Source: an uncultured Eubacteriales bacterium (GTDB lineage: Bacteria > Bacillota > Clostridia > Oscillospirales > Butyricicoccaceae). Taken from it: DNA of 64,000 bases. Both the position numbers and the translations under genes were made by a program. The DNA is taken from assembly GCA_910579575.1 (NCBI GenBank), contig CAJTUM010000010.1, positions 1 to 64,000 on the forward strand, written 5' to 3'. Every line of letters begins with the position of its first letter. Positions within the stretch are counted from its first letter, which is position 1. Below the pieces are notes generated by a model. The model had not been told where the DNA came from. It worked only from the letters and a program-made list of their open reading frames with translations, and made no database searches. This document shows, piece after piece, positions 40,347-49,673 of the stretch.

Positions 40347-43300
40347 GCGCCGCGCTGGGGCAGCTGTTCGCCCGATGTGATTTTGGTCAAAGCGCTTTGG
40401 GCCGCGCGTCTATTACGGCTCTCCAGGCAGATAAGGCCGCCTGCCGGCTGGAGGTTGGCATTCAGGCGGATTCTATTGTAGAAAAAGAAACGTTGACCGC
40501 TGGAGAAGAGGGGATTTGTCGGGCTTATGGGTTGAAGGAGGTCTGTTTGCAGATCCGGTACCAATTGGCCGGGTTGGACGAAGCCGCTCTGAACTATTGC
40601 CGAGCCCATTTGACCGCCCAATACCCCTCTTTTGCCGCGGCGGCCGGTTCTGTGCGTATGGAGATTCGTCAAGGAGCGCTGGCCCTGCGGGGGCCCAGCC
40701 GGTGGATGCAGCGAGTGGAAGAGCTGCGCAGCCCTATCCAGCGCTTTTTCAGCGAGAATTTGGGCCTCCAAATTCAGGTGGAGCTGGAAGAGGACCAGCA
40801 GGACCAGCAGGCCGCTCAGGATTTTGAGGAAGAGCGGGAGCGGCAGCTGCAGGAGGCCATGAAGCAGGCGGAGGCCGAGGCCGCCGCGGCAAAGCAAGCG
40901 CCGCCCAAGCAGCAAGAGCCCCGGCAGTTCCAGCGCCGCAAGCCGGAGGGAACGGCCTTTAAGCCCAAACAATCCGAAGCAGCTGTGCTTTACGGCAAGC
41001 CGGTGGAGCGGACTGTGGTTCCCATGGCGGAAATCAATGTGGACAGCGGCAAGACGGCGGTAGAGGGCCTGGTATTCTATGCGGAGGAAAAGAAGCTGAA
41101 CAACCGGGGAAAGACCATCTATACCTTTGATATGACAGACGGGACAGGCTCTGTTCGCTGCGTTAAGGTATTGCCGGACGACGAATGCGCTCTGCTGATG
41201 GAAGCGGTGAAGAAGGGCTCTTATGTAATGGTCCAGGGCGTAGCCAATTACAGTTCCTTTGAGCGGGATGTAACGCTTTCGCCCTCTGCTGTGGTGGAGG
41301 CCAAGCGAAAAACCCGCCAGGATACAGGCGAACAGAAGCGGGTGGAGCTGCATTTGCACACTTGCATGAGCGCGATGGACGGCTTGACGGACACAGCTAC
41401 GGCTGTGCAGACCGCCGCTCGCTGGGGTCACAAGGCGATCGCCATTACGGACCATGGCGTAGCCCAATCCTTCCCAGACGCTATGCACGCCCAACAGAAG
41501 CTGCGGGATAAGGGGCAGGATATCAAAATTATCTATGGCGTGGAGGCTTATTGCGTCAACAATCTTGCCAAAAGCCAGGCAGTCAAGGGGAACGGCTGCG
41601 CCCCTATCGATGGGGAAACGGTGGTTTTCGACCTGGAAACCACAGGATTGAGCCCCCGCAACTGCGAAATCATTGAGATCGCCGCTGTGATTGTCTCTGG
41701 AGGCCAAATGGGAGAGCGATTCCATACCTATGTCAAACCTTCGGCGCCGGTGCCCTATGAAATTACCCAGCTTACCGGCATCACAGACGATATGGTGGAG
41801 AGCGCCCCCAGCCAGCAAGAGGCTGTGACGGCCTTTTTTGCCTTTATGGGAGATAGGCCTCTTTGTGCCCACAACGCCAATTTCGACGTGTCGTTCCTGC
41901 GAGCCGCCTGCGAGAAGTTTGGAATCGAAAAGGATTTTTGCAGCATTGACACCGTTGAGATGAGCCGGGCGCTGCTGCCCGACCTAAAGCGGCACAAGCT
42001 CAACGTAGTGGCCGAGGTCATGGGCTTTACCTTCCAACACCACCGAGCCGACGAGGATACCGACGTACTGGCCAAAATTTACTTACGCCTGCTGGAAATG
42101 CTGAAGGAGAAGGTCCAGCTGGAAACGGTGGAGGACATCAACCGGGGCCTGGACGTGGCCCGGGGCGGGGAAGCGGACCCGCTTTCTCTCCGTTCGCACC
42201 ATTTGATTATTCTGGTCAAAAACTTAACGGGGCTGAAAAATTTATACCAGTTGATTTCCTTTTCTCATCTGAAATATTTCAAACGGCATCCCATCATCCC
42301 GGCGGATTTGCTGATGAAATATCGAGAGGGATTAATTTTGGGTTCTGCCTGCGAGGCAGGAGAGCTGTTTTCCGCCGTTGTGGAAGGCAAGCCGTGGAAT
42401 GAGTTGAAGGAAATCGCCTCCTTTTTTGATTATTTGGAGATTCAGCCCATTGGCAATAATCGATTCATGCTGGAAAGCGGCGCGGCTCGGGATGAGGAAC
42501 AGTTGCGGGAATTTAATCGCACTGTGCTCAAGTTGGGCGACGCGCTCCAAAAACCGGTGGTCGCCACTGGCGACGTTCATTTTCTGGAGCCGGAGGACGC
42601 CCAGTACCGCGCTATCCTGATGGCCGGCATGGGGTTTAGCGACGCGGACAAGCAAGCGCCCCTTTATTTCAAAACCACCAATGAAATGTTGGAGGAATTT
42701 AGCTACTTGGGACGGGAGCGCGCCCGAGAGGTTGTAGTGGAAAACCCCAATAAAATCGCCGATTGGTGCGAGGATATCAAGCCTGTGCCCGACGACAAAT
42801 GCCCGCCTGTGATTCCAGGCAGTGCGGAAGAGATTGAAACCATGGCCAAGCAGAAGGCGGCGGAGCTTTACGGCGATCCGCTGCCCCAGCTGATTCAACA
42901 GCGGTTGGACGCCGAGCTGATTCCCATCATCAAAAACGGCTTTGACGTGATGTATTTGATTGCGCAGAAACTGGTGGCAAAGTCGTTGGAGGACGGCTAT
43001 TTGGTGGGCTCTCGGGGCAGCGTGGGCTCCTCTTTTGTGGCCTATTTAACAGGCATCACGGAGGTCAATTCTCTGCCTGCCCACTACCGGTGTCCTCAAT
43101 GTAAGCACAGCATTTTTCCAGAGGATTCTCAGTATGGCTGCGGTGTGGACTTGCCGGACAAAATTTGTCCCCAATGCGGCGCGCCGCTTGTGAAGGATGG
43201 GTTCAATATCCCCTTTGCTACTTTTTTGGGGTTTAACGGTGAAAAGGCGCCGGATATTGATCTGAATTTTTCCAGCGAATATCAAGCGCGGGCTCATCGG

Positions 43301-44692
43301 GAGCTGATTCGGATGTTCGGCGAAGATCATGTATTCCGGGCGGGCACCATCGGCACAGTAAAATCGAAAACGGCTTATGGATTTGTCAAAAAATACAATG
43401 AAGAACGAGGTCTGACGCCGGGCAAAGCCGAGGAAAACCGTTTGGTTGTGGGCTGCACCGGCATCAAGCGCACCACAGGCCAGCATCCCGGCGGTTTGAT
43501 TATCGTGCCCAACGACCGGACGATTTACGAATTTTGTCCGGTACAGCGTCCGGCTGACGATACCTCCACGGATATCATTACTACCCACTTTGATTACCAT
43601 TCTATCGATCAGAATTTGTTAAAATTCGATATGTTGGGGCACGAAGATCCCACGATGATCCGGGCGTTGGAGGATCTGACCGGCGTCAACGCCCGAGAAA
43701 TTCCTTTGGACGACCCGGAAACTATGTCTATTTTTACCTCTTTGAAGGCGCTGCATATTGACGACGACGGCTCCTTTGGAAAAACCGGCGCTACGGCGAT
43801 TCCCGAATTTGGAACTCGATTTGTCCGGGGAATGTTGGAGATGACCAAGCCCAGCACGTTTGACGAGCTGCTGCGTATTTCTGGTTTGTCGCATGGCACC
43901 AACGTCTGGTTGAACAACGCCAAAGATTATATCGAAAGCGGCGACGCCACGCTGAAAGACGTGATCTCCGTCCGAGACGACATTATGACCTTTCTGATTC
44001 AAAAGGGTCTCGAGCCCCAGCAAGCCTTCAAAATGTCGGAAAGCGTCCGAAAAGGCAAGGGGCTCAAGCCTGAGTGGGAAGAGGAGATGCGGGAGCACGG
44101 GATTAAAGAGTGGTATATCGAATCTTGTAAAAAAATTCAGTATATGTTCCCGCGAGCTCATGCGGCGGCTTATGTGATGATGGCCTATCGCATCGCCTGG
44201 TTTAAGGTCCACCAGCCCATGGCCTTTTACAGCGCTTATTTCGGCATCCGAGCGCCGGCGTTTGACGCCAACTTGATGTGCAAAGGCGACGGCTTAGTAA
44301 TGGAAAAAACCAGGCAGCTGCAAGGACAGGAAAAACGTACCGCTGTGGAAGAGGATATGTTGACAACTCTGGAAGTGGCTCATGAATTTTATCGACGCGG
44401 ATACCGCTTTACTCCTGTGGATATTTATAAGAGCGCAGTGGACCAGTTTTTGATTTTGGACAATCAGACTTTGGCTCCTTCGCTAACTTCGCTGCCCGGT
44501 TTGGGCGAGGCCGCTGCGCGAAATATTGTGGAAGAGCGGGAAAAAGGCAAATTTATGTCTACGGAAGATATGTTGCTTCGCTGCCCCAAAGTGACAAAAG
44601 GCGTGGTGGAAACGCTGACCGCCGCCGGAGCCTTGAACGATATTCCGAAAACAAACCAGATCGATTTGTTTGAAATGCTGTCGGGCAGTTGA
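40343..44692 (+). CDS. polC: DNA polymerase III alpha subunit, PolC type
   Basis: 1449 aa from the ATG overlapping the ispG stop; the frame upstream only reads through ispG. Domains: N-terminal domain (1-220), an Ala/Gln/Lys-rich linker with KQAPPKQQEPRQ (about 185-205), OB fold (about 230-320), PHP part one (VELHLHTCMSAMDG, about 333), inserted DEDD proofreading exonuclease (VVFDLETTGL, about 428; AHNANFDVSF), PHP part two, zinc-binding CPQC/CPQCG (about 915-950), polymerase core with APDIDLNFS (about 968) and a late helix-hairpin-helix (SLPGLGEAAARNIVEE). Replicative polymerase of low-GC Gram-positives. Confidence 0.97.
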   Translation: MSAALGQLFARCDFGQSALGRASITALQADKAACRLEVGIQADSIVEKETLTAGEEGICRAYGLKEVCLQIRYQLAGLDEAALNYCRAHLTAQYPSFAAAAGSVRMEIRQGALALRGPSRWMQRVEELRSPIQRFFSENLGLQIQVELEEDQQDQQAAQDFEEERERQLQEAMKQAEAEAAAAKQAPPKQQEPRQFQRRKPEGTAFKPKQSEAAVLYGKPVERTVVPMAEINVDSGKTAVEGLVFYAEEKKLNNRGKTIYTFDMTDGTGSVRCVKVLPDDECALLMEAVKKGSYVMVQGVANYSSFERDVTLSPSAVVEAKRKTRQDTGEQKRVELHLHTCMSAMDGLTDTATAVQTAARWGHKAIAITDHGVAQSFPDAMHAQQKLRDKGQDIKIIYGVEAYCVNNLAKSQAVKGNGCAPIDGETVVFDLETTGLSPRNCEIIEIAAVIVSGGQMGERFHTYVKPSAPVPYEITQLTGITDDMVESAPSQQEAVTAFFAFMGDRPLCAHNANFDVSFLRAACEKFGIEKDFCSIDTVEMSRALLPDLKRHKLNVVAEVMGFTFQHHRADEDTDVLAKIYLRLLEMLKEKVQLETVEDINRGLDVARGGEADPLSLRSHHLIILVKNLTGLKNLYQLISFSHLKYFKRHPIIPADLLMKYREGLILGSACEAGELFSAVVEGKPWNELKEIASFFDYLEIQPIGNNRFMLESGAARDEEQLREFNRTVLKLGDALQKPVVATGDVHFLEPEDAQYRAILMAGMGFSDADKQAPLYFKTTNEMLEEFSYLGRERAREVVVENPNKIADWCEDIKPVPDDKCPPVIPGSAEEIETMAKQKAAELYGDPLPQLIQQRLDAELIPIIKNGFDVMYLIAQKLVAKSLEDGYLVGSRGSVGSSFVAYLTGITEVNSLPAHYRCPQCKHSIFPEDSQYGCGVDLPDKICPQCGAPLVKDGFNIPFATFLGFNGEKAPDIDLNFSSEYQARAHRELIRMFGEDHVFRAGTIGTVKSKTAYGFVKKYNEERGLTPGKAEENRLVVGCTGIKRTTGQHPGGLIIVPNDRTIYEFCPVQRPADDTSTDIITTHFDYHSIDQNLLKFDMLGHEDPTMIRALEDLTGVNAREIPLDDPETMSIFTSLKALHIDDDGSFGKTGATAIPEFGTRFVRGMLEMTKPSTFDELLRISGLSHGTNVWLNNAKDYIESGDATLKDVISVRDDIMTFLIQKGLEPQQAFKMSESVRKGKGLKPEWEEEMREHGIKEWYIESCKKIQYMFPRAHAAAYVMMAYRIAWFKVHQPMAFYSAYFGIRAPAFDANLMCKGDGLVMEKTRQLQGQEKRTAVEEDMLTTLEVAHEFYRRGYRFTPVDIYKSAVDQFLILDNQTLAPSLTSLPGLGEAAARNIVEEREKGKFMSTEDMLLRCPKVTKGVVETLTAAGALNDIPKTNQIDLFEMLSGS

Positions 44693-44829
44693 GAGAGCGA
44701 AGCCGAGCCGCCGGCATAAGAAGGCTTGAAAACCGTCGCTGAGTTTTTGGCGCTTTACTGCAATAAATGGCATTTTGCACAAAAATAACGCTGAATGGTT
44801 GGTGGAAACGGAGAAAAAATTCGGGACTC

Positions 44830-44858
44830 TTGACAAGGGAGCTAAGAAAAGCGATAAT
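44830..44858 (+). promoter_or_regulatory. Promoter of glnA
   Basis: -35 TTGACA, 17-bp spacer, -10 GATAAT, 62 nt before the start codon. I saw no GlnR or TnrA-type box nearby. Confidence 0.6.
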
Positions 44859-44920
44859 AATACTGTACGCTCAGAAAAGAGCGATATGCAACAATTTTGA
44901 TGAAAGTATAGAGGTGCGAT

Positions 44921-46345
44921 ATGTCTCAGGTAGAAAAAATCCTGGCCATGTGCCAGGAAAACGGCGTCCAGATGATCGACTTCAAAACGGTGGACCTGGC
45001 GGGCCGCTGGCATCACATCACCATCCCCGTCAAGCGTTTTAACGAAGATACGCTGAAATATGGCATCGGCTTCGACGGCTCCAACTTTGGGTATGCTTCT
45101 GTGGAAAAGAGCGATATGGTCTTTATCCCAGACCCGGATTCTGCTAAGCTGGATCCTTTCACCGCCGTGCCCACTTTGTCCATGACCGGAGACGTCAAGG
45201 TCATCGCCGAGCCGGAAAATATGCGCTTTGGTCAGTACGCCCGTAGCGTCACCCTGCGCGCCGAGGAGTATATGCGGGAAACCGGCATCGCCGACAAAAT
45301 GGTAGTAGGACCGGAGTTTGAATTTTACCTCTTCGATAAGGCTAGCTACGACGTAGCCCCCAGCTATTCTTCCTACAGCGTGGATACCGCTCAAGCCGAG
45401 TGGAACACCGGCGACCCCGAAGGAAACGGCTATCAGGTGCCTCATCACGGCGGCTATCATGCGGCGCTGCCCCAAGATATCACCTTTGACTTGCGCAATG
45501 AAATGTGCATGAAGATGGCTGACTGGGATGTGGAAATCAAGTATCATCACCACGAGGTAGGCGGTCCGGGCCAGTTGGAGATCGAAGTGGAACCCGAAAG
45601 TCTGACAGAAATGGCCGACAAGACCATGATTATCAAATATATCATCAAAAATGTGGCCGCTAAGGCAGGAAAAAGCGCTACGTTGATGCCCAAGCCTATT
45701 TACGGCGAAGCGGGCAGCGGAATGCACGTTCATATCTGGTTGTGGAAGGAAGGCAAGCCTTTGTTCTATGATGAGAAGGGGTATTCCAGCCTGTCTGACA
45801 CCGCCCTGTATTTCATCGGCGGTTTGTTGAAGCACGCGGCTTCTCTGTGCGCGATCACAAATCCCTCTACCAATTCTTTCAAGAGATTGGTGCCTGGTTT
45901 CGAAGCGCCTGTGACCATCGGCTATGCCACAGCCAATCGCTCCTCTGTCATCCGTATCCCGGCCTATGCCAAGACGCCGGCGCAGAAACGCTTTGAGCTG
46001 CGCAATCCAGACGCCACCTGCAATCCCTATTATGCCTATGCCGCTATCTTGATGGCTGGTTTGGATGGCATTAAGAATAAGATCGATCCCAAAGCCAACG
46101 GCTGGGGCCCTTATGACTTTAATCTGTTCAATCTGTCCGATGAGGATAAAAAGCGCATCCAAGCTCTGCCCAAGTCCTTGGACGAGGCGTTGGACGCTCT
46201 GGAAGCCGACCACGATTATCTGACAGCCGGCGACGTGTTCCCCCAAGAACTGATCGACAACTGGCTGAAGCTGAAGCGGGCGGAGAGCGAGACGATTTCT
46301 CGCATCCCCACGCCGGCGGATTTCCAGTATTATTATACGCTCTAA
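44921..46345 (+). CDS. glnA: Glutamine synthetase, type I
   Basis: 474 aa. Motifs: GFDGSNFGYASVEKSDM (about 49-65), metal-site VVGPEFEFYLF (about 127-137), AGSGMHVHIWLW (about 267), NRSSVIRIP (about 342-350) and ELRNPDATCNPYYAYAA. Makes glutamine from glutamate, ATP and ammonia. The region where enzymes regulated by adenylylation have NLYDLP reads FNLFNLSDEDK, so the modified Tyr is missing. AGAGGTG 4 nt before ATG; monocistronic with terminator. Confidence 0.95.
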   Translation: MSQVEKILAMCQENGVQMIDFKTVDLAGRWHHITIPVKRFNEDTLKYGIGFDGSNFGYASVEKSDMVFIPDPDSAKLDPFTAVPTLSMTGDVKVIAEPENMRFGQYARSVTLRAEEYMRETGIADKMVVGPEFEFYLFDKASYDVAPSYSSYSVDTAQAEWNTGDPEGNGYQVPHHGGYHAALPQDITFDLRNEMCMKMADWDVEIKYHHHEVGGPGQLEIEVEPESLTEMADKTMIIKYIIKNVAAKAGKSATLMPKPIYGEAGSGMHVHIWLWKEGKPLFYDEKGYSSLSDTALYFIGGLLKHAASLCAITNPSTNSFKRLVPGFEAPVTIGYATANRSSVIRIPAYAKTPAQKRFELRNPDATCNPYYAYAAILMAGLDGIKNKIDPKANGWGPYDFNLFNLSDEDKKRIQALPKSLDEALDALEADHDYLTAGDVFPQELIDNWLKLKRAESETISRIPTPADFQYYYTL

Positions 46346-46390
46346 ATCCGATTGTATTTTCAGAGGCGCGATTGCCTCGAGCGTTGGAAT

Positions 46391-46425
46391 GGGCGCGCCG
46401 GAAGGCGCGCCCGTTCTTTCTCTTT
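46391..46425 (+). terminator. Terminator of glnA
   Basis: GGGCGCGCC GGAA GGCGCGCCC followed by GTTCTTTCTCTTT. Confidence 0.85.
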
Positions 46426-46433
46426 GACTGGTG

Positions 46434-46468
46434 AAAAACAAAAACAGCCGCCGGTTTTCCGGCGGCTG
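46434..46468 (-). terminator. Terminator of the thioredoxin gene
   Basis: Minus strand CAGCCGCCGG / CCGGCGGCTG with a 4-nt loop followed by TTTTTGTTTTT. Confidence 0.85.
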
Positions 46469-46500
46469 GCGCAGAAGCGGACGGACAAATTTAGGACGAC

Positions 46501-46812
46501 TTAATGAAACAGACGAGCAATTTCCTCAGCGGGACGAGCGCCTACGACTCGCTCCACAGCTTGGCCTTCCTGGAAGAGCACCAAAGTGGGAATGCTCATC
46601 ACATGGAATTTTCGAGCGGCCTCTGGGTTTTCATCCACATCGATTTTGACGATTTCACAGTTTTCGGGCAGGGTTTCCGAAAGCTCGTCCAAAATGGGAG
46701 CTAACATTTTACAGGGATTGCACCAGGTGGCAAAAAAGTCTACCAGCACCTTTTTGCCCGGTTGGTTCACCGTTTCGTCAAAGAGTTCTTGATTGATGTG
46801 TTTTACTGCCAT
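46501..46812 (-). CDS. trxA: Thioredoxin
   Basis: 103 aa from ATG 46812 (AAGGAGG 9 nt upstream). Active site FFATWCNPCKMLAPIL (Cys at about 30 and 33), cis-Pro in VMSIPTLVLF. The active-site dipeptide is Asn-Pro where the classical one is Gly-Pro, which may change the redox potential. Cytoplasmic disulfide reductant. No thioredoxin reductase gene is nearby. Confidence 0.95.
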   Translation of the reverse strand: MAVKHINQELFDETVNQPGKKVLVDFFATWCNPCKMLAPILDELSETLPENCEIVKIDVDENPEAARKFHVMSIPTLVLFQEGQAVERVVGARPAEEIARLFH

Positions 46813-46884
46813 GCTTTGCGCCTCCTTTTTCTGTTTAGGATACGCCGCCATTTTAAAATTATGCCGGCGTTTTCCACAATAAAG

Positions 46885-46914
46885 TTGACAAAAACAATCT
46901 ACTTTTTCTATTCT
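46885..46914 (+). promoter_or_regulatory. Plus-strand promoter toward mrnC
   Basis: -35 TTGACA (46885-46890), 18-bp spacer, -10 TATTCT (46909-46914). It overlaps the thioredoxin promoter through the palindrome TATTCTAAGAATA. The 334-nt gap 46813-47146 holds this divergent pair, an AAGGCG TTTT CGCCTT hairpin near 47058 and nothing else I recognise. Confidence 0.45.
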
Positions 46915-46915
46915 A

Positions 46916-46944
46916 AGAATACTCCATTTTCTCCGGTTTGTCAA
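46916..46944 (-). promoter_or_regulatory. Promoter of the thioredoxin gene
   Basis: Minus strand -35 TTGACA (46939-46944), 17-bp spacer, -10 TATTCT (46916-46921). Confidence 0.65.
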
Positions 46945-47146
46945 GTCGCAGTTGAGGGTTTGGCGCATGACGGCGCTAAAGTTATCGTTGCCCTAAACAT
47001 ATTTTGATGAAATCGAAAAGAGAGTGGACTATCAGAAAGAAACTTAGAGACGACGGCGTAAAGGCGTTTTCGCCTTCTGCACAATGCGCAGAGCCGGCAT
47101 AGGCGAACGCCTTTGAAGTTTGACGGTTATGATTGGAGTTAATGGC

Positions 47147-47575
47147 ATGGAATTGATATTTCCGCGATTGGAACGAGAGGAACTGATGAAAATCTCTAGT
47201 TTGGGTCTTGCCCATGTGGGGGATGGGGTTTATGAGCTGCTGGCCCGCACATATACGGCCAGAACCAGCGGCGGGCTGGCAGGGCAGATGCACCGGCGAA
47301 CCACCAGGTTGGCCCGCGCTTCTTTCCAATCCAAAGCGGTTCTCTATTTGCTGGAGCAAAAAACGTTGCTGCCGGAGGAAGAGGAAGTCTATCGGCGGGG
47401 ACGCAACAGCCATTCTCATGCGGCGCCCAAAAGCGCCTCGCCGGAGGAATACGCTCGGGCCACCGGGCTGGAAGCAGTATTTGGATGGCTGTATCTCACC
47501 GGGCAACAAGAGAGAACTTGCCGTATTTTTGAAAAAATTCTGGCTATGACGCCGGAAGGAGAACCGAAAAAATGA
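47147..47575 (+). CDS. mrnC: Mini-ribonuclease III
   Basis: 142 aa from ATG 47147 (GGAG 10 nt upstream). RNase III fold without dsRNA-binding domain: LAHVGDGVYELLARTYTA (about 22-39, catalytic Asp), RGRNSHSHAAPKSAS (about 85-99) and EAVFGWLYLTG (about 111-121, catalytic Glu). Matures 23S rRNA ends in Firmicutes. ATGA overlap with yitT. Confidence 0.93.
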   Translation: MELIFPRLEREELMKISSLGLAHVGDGVYELLARTYTARTSGGLAGQMHRRTTRLARASFQSKAVLYLLEQKTLLPEEEEVYRRGRNSHSHAAPKSASPEEYARATGLEAVFGWLYLTGQQERTCRIFEKILAMTPEGEPKK

Positions 47576-48441
47576 AGAGAGAAAAAATGGAAAATCCAAA
47601 AATCAACGCCGTTTTGGATTATATCTTGATTGTGTTGGGCTCCTGCGTTTTTGGAGCGGGCATCGTCATTTTCATCAAGCCTTCTATGATTTCCATGGGC
47701 GGCGTAGCGGGCATGGCGCTGATTGGAAACTATCTGACCGGCTTGCCCTTGGGTATGGCCAGCATTATCCTCAATGTCCCGTTGTTTATCTTTGGATATA
47801 AACTGCTGGGCCGGCAATTTTTCTGGAAGACCATTGTCTCTTCTGTGTCCTATTCGGTATTTATCGATCTTGTAGGGTCCTATCTGCCCCTATTCACCGG
47901 AGACAGGCTGTTAGCCGCTTTGTATGGCGGGTTGATTATGGGGTTGGGTTTTGGCTTGGTATTCAAGAGAGGCGGCACTTCCGGCGGAACAGATATCATT
48001 TCCAAATATTTGAATGAAAAATTTGAAATCAGCATTGGCAACGCCAATTTGGTGATGAACGGCATGGTGATCATCGCTTGCTCCGTTATATATAAAAGCG
48101 TGGAAAGCGCTTTATATGCCATTATCGTCCAATATCTTACCGGCGTGGTGCTCAACGCTATTGTGGACGGTTCAGACCGGCAGAAGGAGGGGCTGATTAT
48201 CACCAGTAAGCCGGAGGAAATGGCCAAGGCCATTTTGGAAAATCTCCAGCGGGGCTGTACCGGCATAGAGGGCAAGGGGATGTATACCAATGAAGAGAAA
48301 ACTTTGTTGTTGGTAGTTGTGCGCCGCCATGAAATTTCCGCGTTGAAAAAGCTGGCCCATCAAGTGGATCCAGAATGTTTTATGCTGGTGTCCGAGGTCA
48401 GCGAGGTTTTTGGCGTCCATTTCAAGCAATATGCCAAATAA
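47572..48441 (+). CDS. yitT: YitT family membrane protein (DUF2179)
   Basis: 289 aa with five to six N-terminal helices (about 13-190; motifs MGGVAGMALIGNYLTG, FKRGGTSGGTDIISKYL) and a cytoplasmic C-terminal DUF2179 domain (about 205-285, GCTGIEGKGMYTNEEKTLLL). Transport substrate unknown. Translationally coupled to mrnC. Confidence 0.9.
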   Translation: MKREKMENPKINAVLDYILIVLGSCVFGAGIVIFIKPSMISMGGVAGMALIGNYLTGLPLGMASIILNVPLFIFGYKLLGRQFFWKTIVSSVSYSVFIDLVGSYLPLFTGDRLLAALYGGLIMGLGFGLVFKRGGTSGGTDIISKYLNEKFEISIGNANLVMNGMVIIACSVIYKSVESALYAIIVQYLTGVVLNAIVDGSDRQKEGLIITSKPEEMAKAILENLQRGCTGIEGKGMYTNEEKTLLLVVVRRHEISALKKLAHQVDPECFMLVSEVSEVFGVHFKQYAK

Positions 48442-48453
48442 GGCGGAAGGCGC

Positions 48454-48495
48454 AAAAACAGCCGGAAATCAAAAGATTTCCGGCTGTGGTTTTTA
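48454..48495. terminator. Bidirectional terminator
   Basis: CAGCCGGAAATC AAAA GATTTCCGGCTG with AAAAA before and TTTTT after; between yitT and the convergent membrane-protein gene. Confidence 0.85.
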
Positions 48496-49515
48496 TTGGG
48501 GCTCGGAGGCTGGCGCTCCTTCCTCCTTTTGCGTTTTTGTCAAAGAGGGAGCAGGGGTTGCGGCAGTCCCTTTTTGAGAGGGCAGCTCCTCTCGAAGCCA
48601 CCGGCGGATAAAGCGGCGGACAAAGCGGCGTTCCTCCGCCAGATACAAAGCCATGCACAAAGCTAATACGCCGATGAGGCCCAAAACCAGCGCTAGAAGG
48701 GAACCCACAGAATCCAAAGAAGCCAAGTGGATCAAATGCTGAGAGGAATCGTAATAGGCGTCTGTCAGGTTGCCCACAGACCATTGGGAAGCCATCAACG
48801 GACCAGGAATTCGGTCTAACCCCCGATGAGTTACGGCGTAGAAATAGCCCATGGAACCTTCCACAGAGGCCAAGCTGGCCCGAACCCGAATCCATTGAGG
48901 GTTAAACAGGGGAGACGCATAATAAACCACGGGGGCCAAAGCCACGCCGGCCACAAGCAACAAGAGACAAGGAGCGAAGTAACCAGGTTTTTTGATTTTG
49001 CCCGAGCGCCGGAAATGGGGATAATGATCCAGATTGACTCGACGGCCCAGAGCAAACATCCAAAACAGCGAAAAAACGCCCATTCCCAAAGCGATGCTCA
49101 CATTCATCAAATAAAATTTCTGCTCCGCCTGGACAAGATCGTAATGGCGGGCAAAGCAAATGCGGTCTGGGTTGTCACAATAGACGATCTCTGTGTCGTA
49201 TTCCCGCCCCCCGCTTTGCCAGGTAGCCAAAGCGCTAACGCTGTATGGGCCGCCGTCCGTTGTGGAGACAATGGGCAGCATTCCGTCCTTGGGCAGATTG
49301 TGAATCAGTCGGACGCTGTGTTGTTCTCCCTCGAATTCAAACTGGACGATCGGAAAATATTGAGCGTCTCCGTCGGGAATCTGGATTTGCTCCACGCGCT
49401 GAATCTGAGCAGGTAAAATGAGCGCGTCGTCAATTTTTGCGGTTGCCGCCAGATAAAACCGCCACAATGCCAGAGCGGCCAAAAGACAGCAAAACATCCC
49501 ACACAATCGTTTCAT
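48493..49515 (-). CDS. Hypothetical membrane protein with DUF3592-like extracellular domain
   Basis: 340 aa from ATG 49515 (GGGGAATAACG upstream). Helices at about 5-25, 133-153, 180-205 and 265-290 and a basic C-terminus. The stretch between helices 1 and 2 (FPIVQFEFEGEQHSVRL..., then GGPYSVSAL) looks like the beta domain of DUF3592 proteins. Function unknown. Downstream of pcp on the same strand, but a terminator-like hairpin separates them. Confidence 0.6.
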   Translation of the reverse strand: MKRLCGMFCCLLAALALWRFYLAATAKIDDALILPAQIQRVEQIQIPDGDAQYFPIVQFEFEGEQHSVRLIHNLPKDGMLPIVSTTDGGPYSVSALATWQSGGREYDTEIVYCDNPDRICFARHYDLVQAEQKFYLMNVSIALGMGVFSLFWMFALGRRVNLDHYPHFRRSGKIKKPGYFAPCLLLLVAGVALAPVVYYASPLFNPQWIRVRASLASVEGSMGYFYAVTHRGLDRIPGPLMASQWSVGNLTDAYYDSSQHLIHLASLDSVGSLLALVLGLIGVLALCMALYLAEERRFVRRFIRRWLREELPSQKGTAATPAPSLTKTQKEEGAPASEPQ

Positions 49516-49526
49516 CGTTATTCCCC

Positions 49527-49553
49527 ACAAAAAGAGCCCCCGAAGGGGTTTTT
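49527..49553 (-). terminator. Hairpin between pcp and the membrane-protein gene
   Basis: Minus strand CCCC TTC GGGG then GCTCTTTTT. Short stem; could be the pcp terminator or an attenuator in the leader of the next gene. Confidence 0.5.
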
Positions 49554-49673
49554 CTATCTTTTACCCCTTTATTATACTCCTTTGGTTCCCAAAAGGCAAG
49601 CATAGCCGACGGTTTGGGAGCGTTTGAATCGCAGAGAACAAGAAAAGATTTGCGTCTGTGGGTTGGCGTCAGA

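Noticed and set aside
40007..41872. 621-codon minus-strand ORF antisense to ispG/polC
   Set aside because: It is in the shadow of two well-conserved genes, has low-complexity Leu/His/Arg-rich content and no binding site or domain.
44483..46441. 652-codon minus-strand ORF antisense to glnA
   Set aside because: Same reason: it mirrors glnA codon bias and shows no domain of its own.
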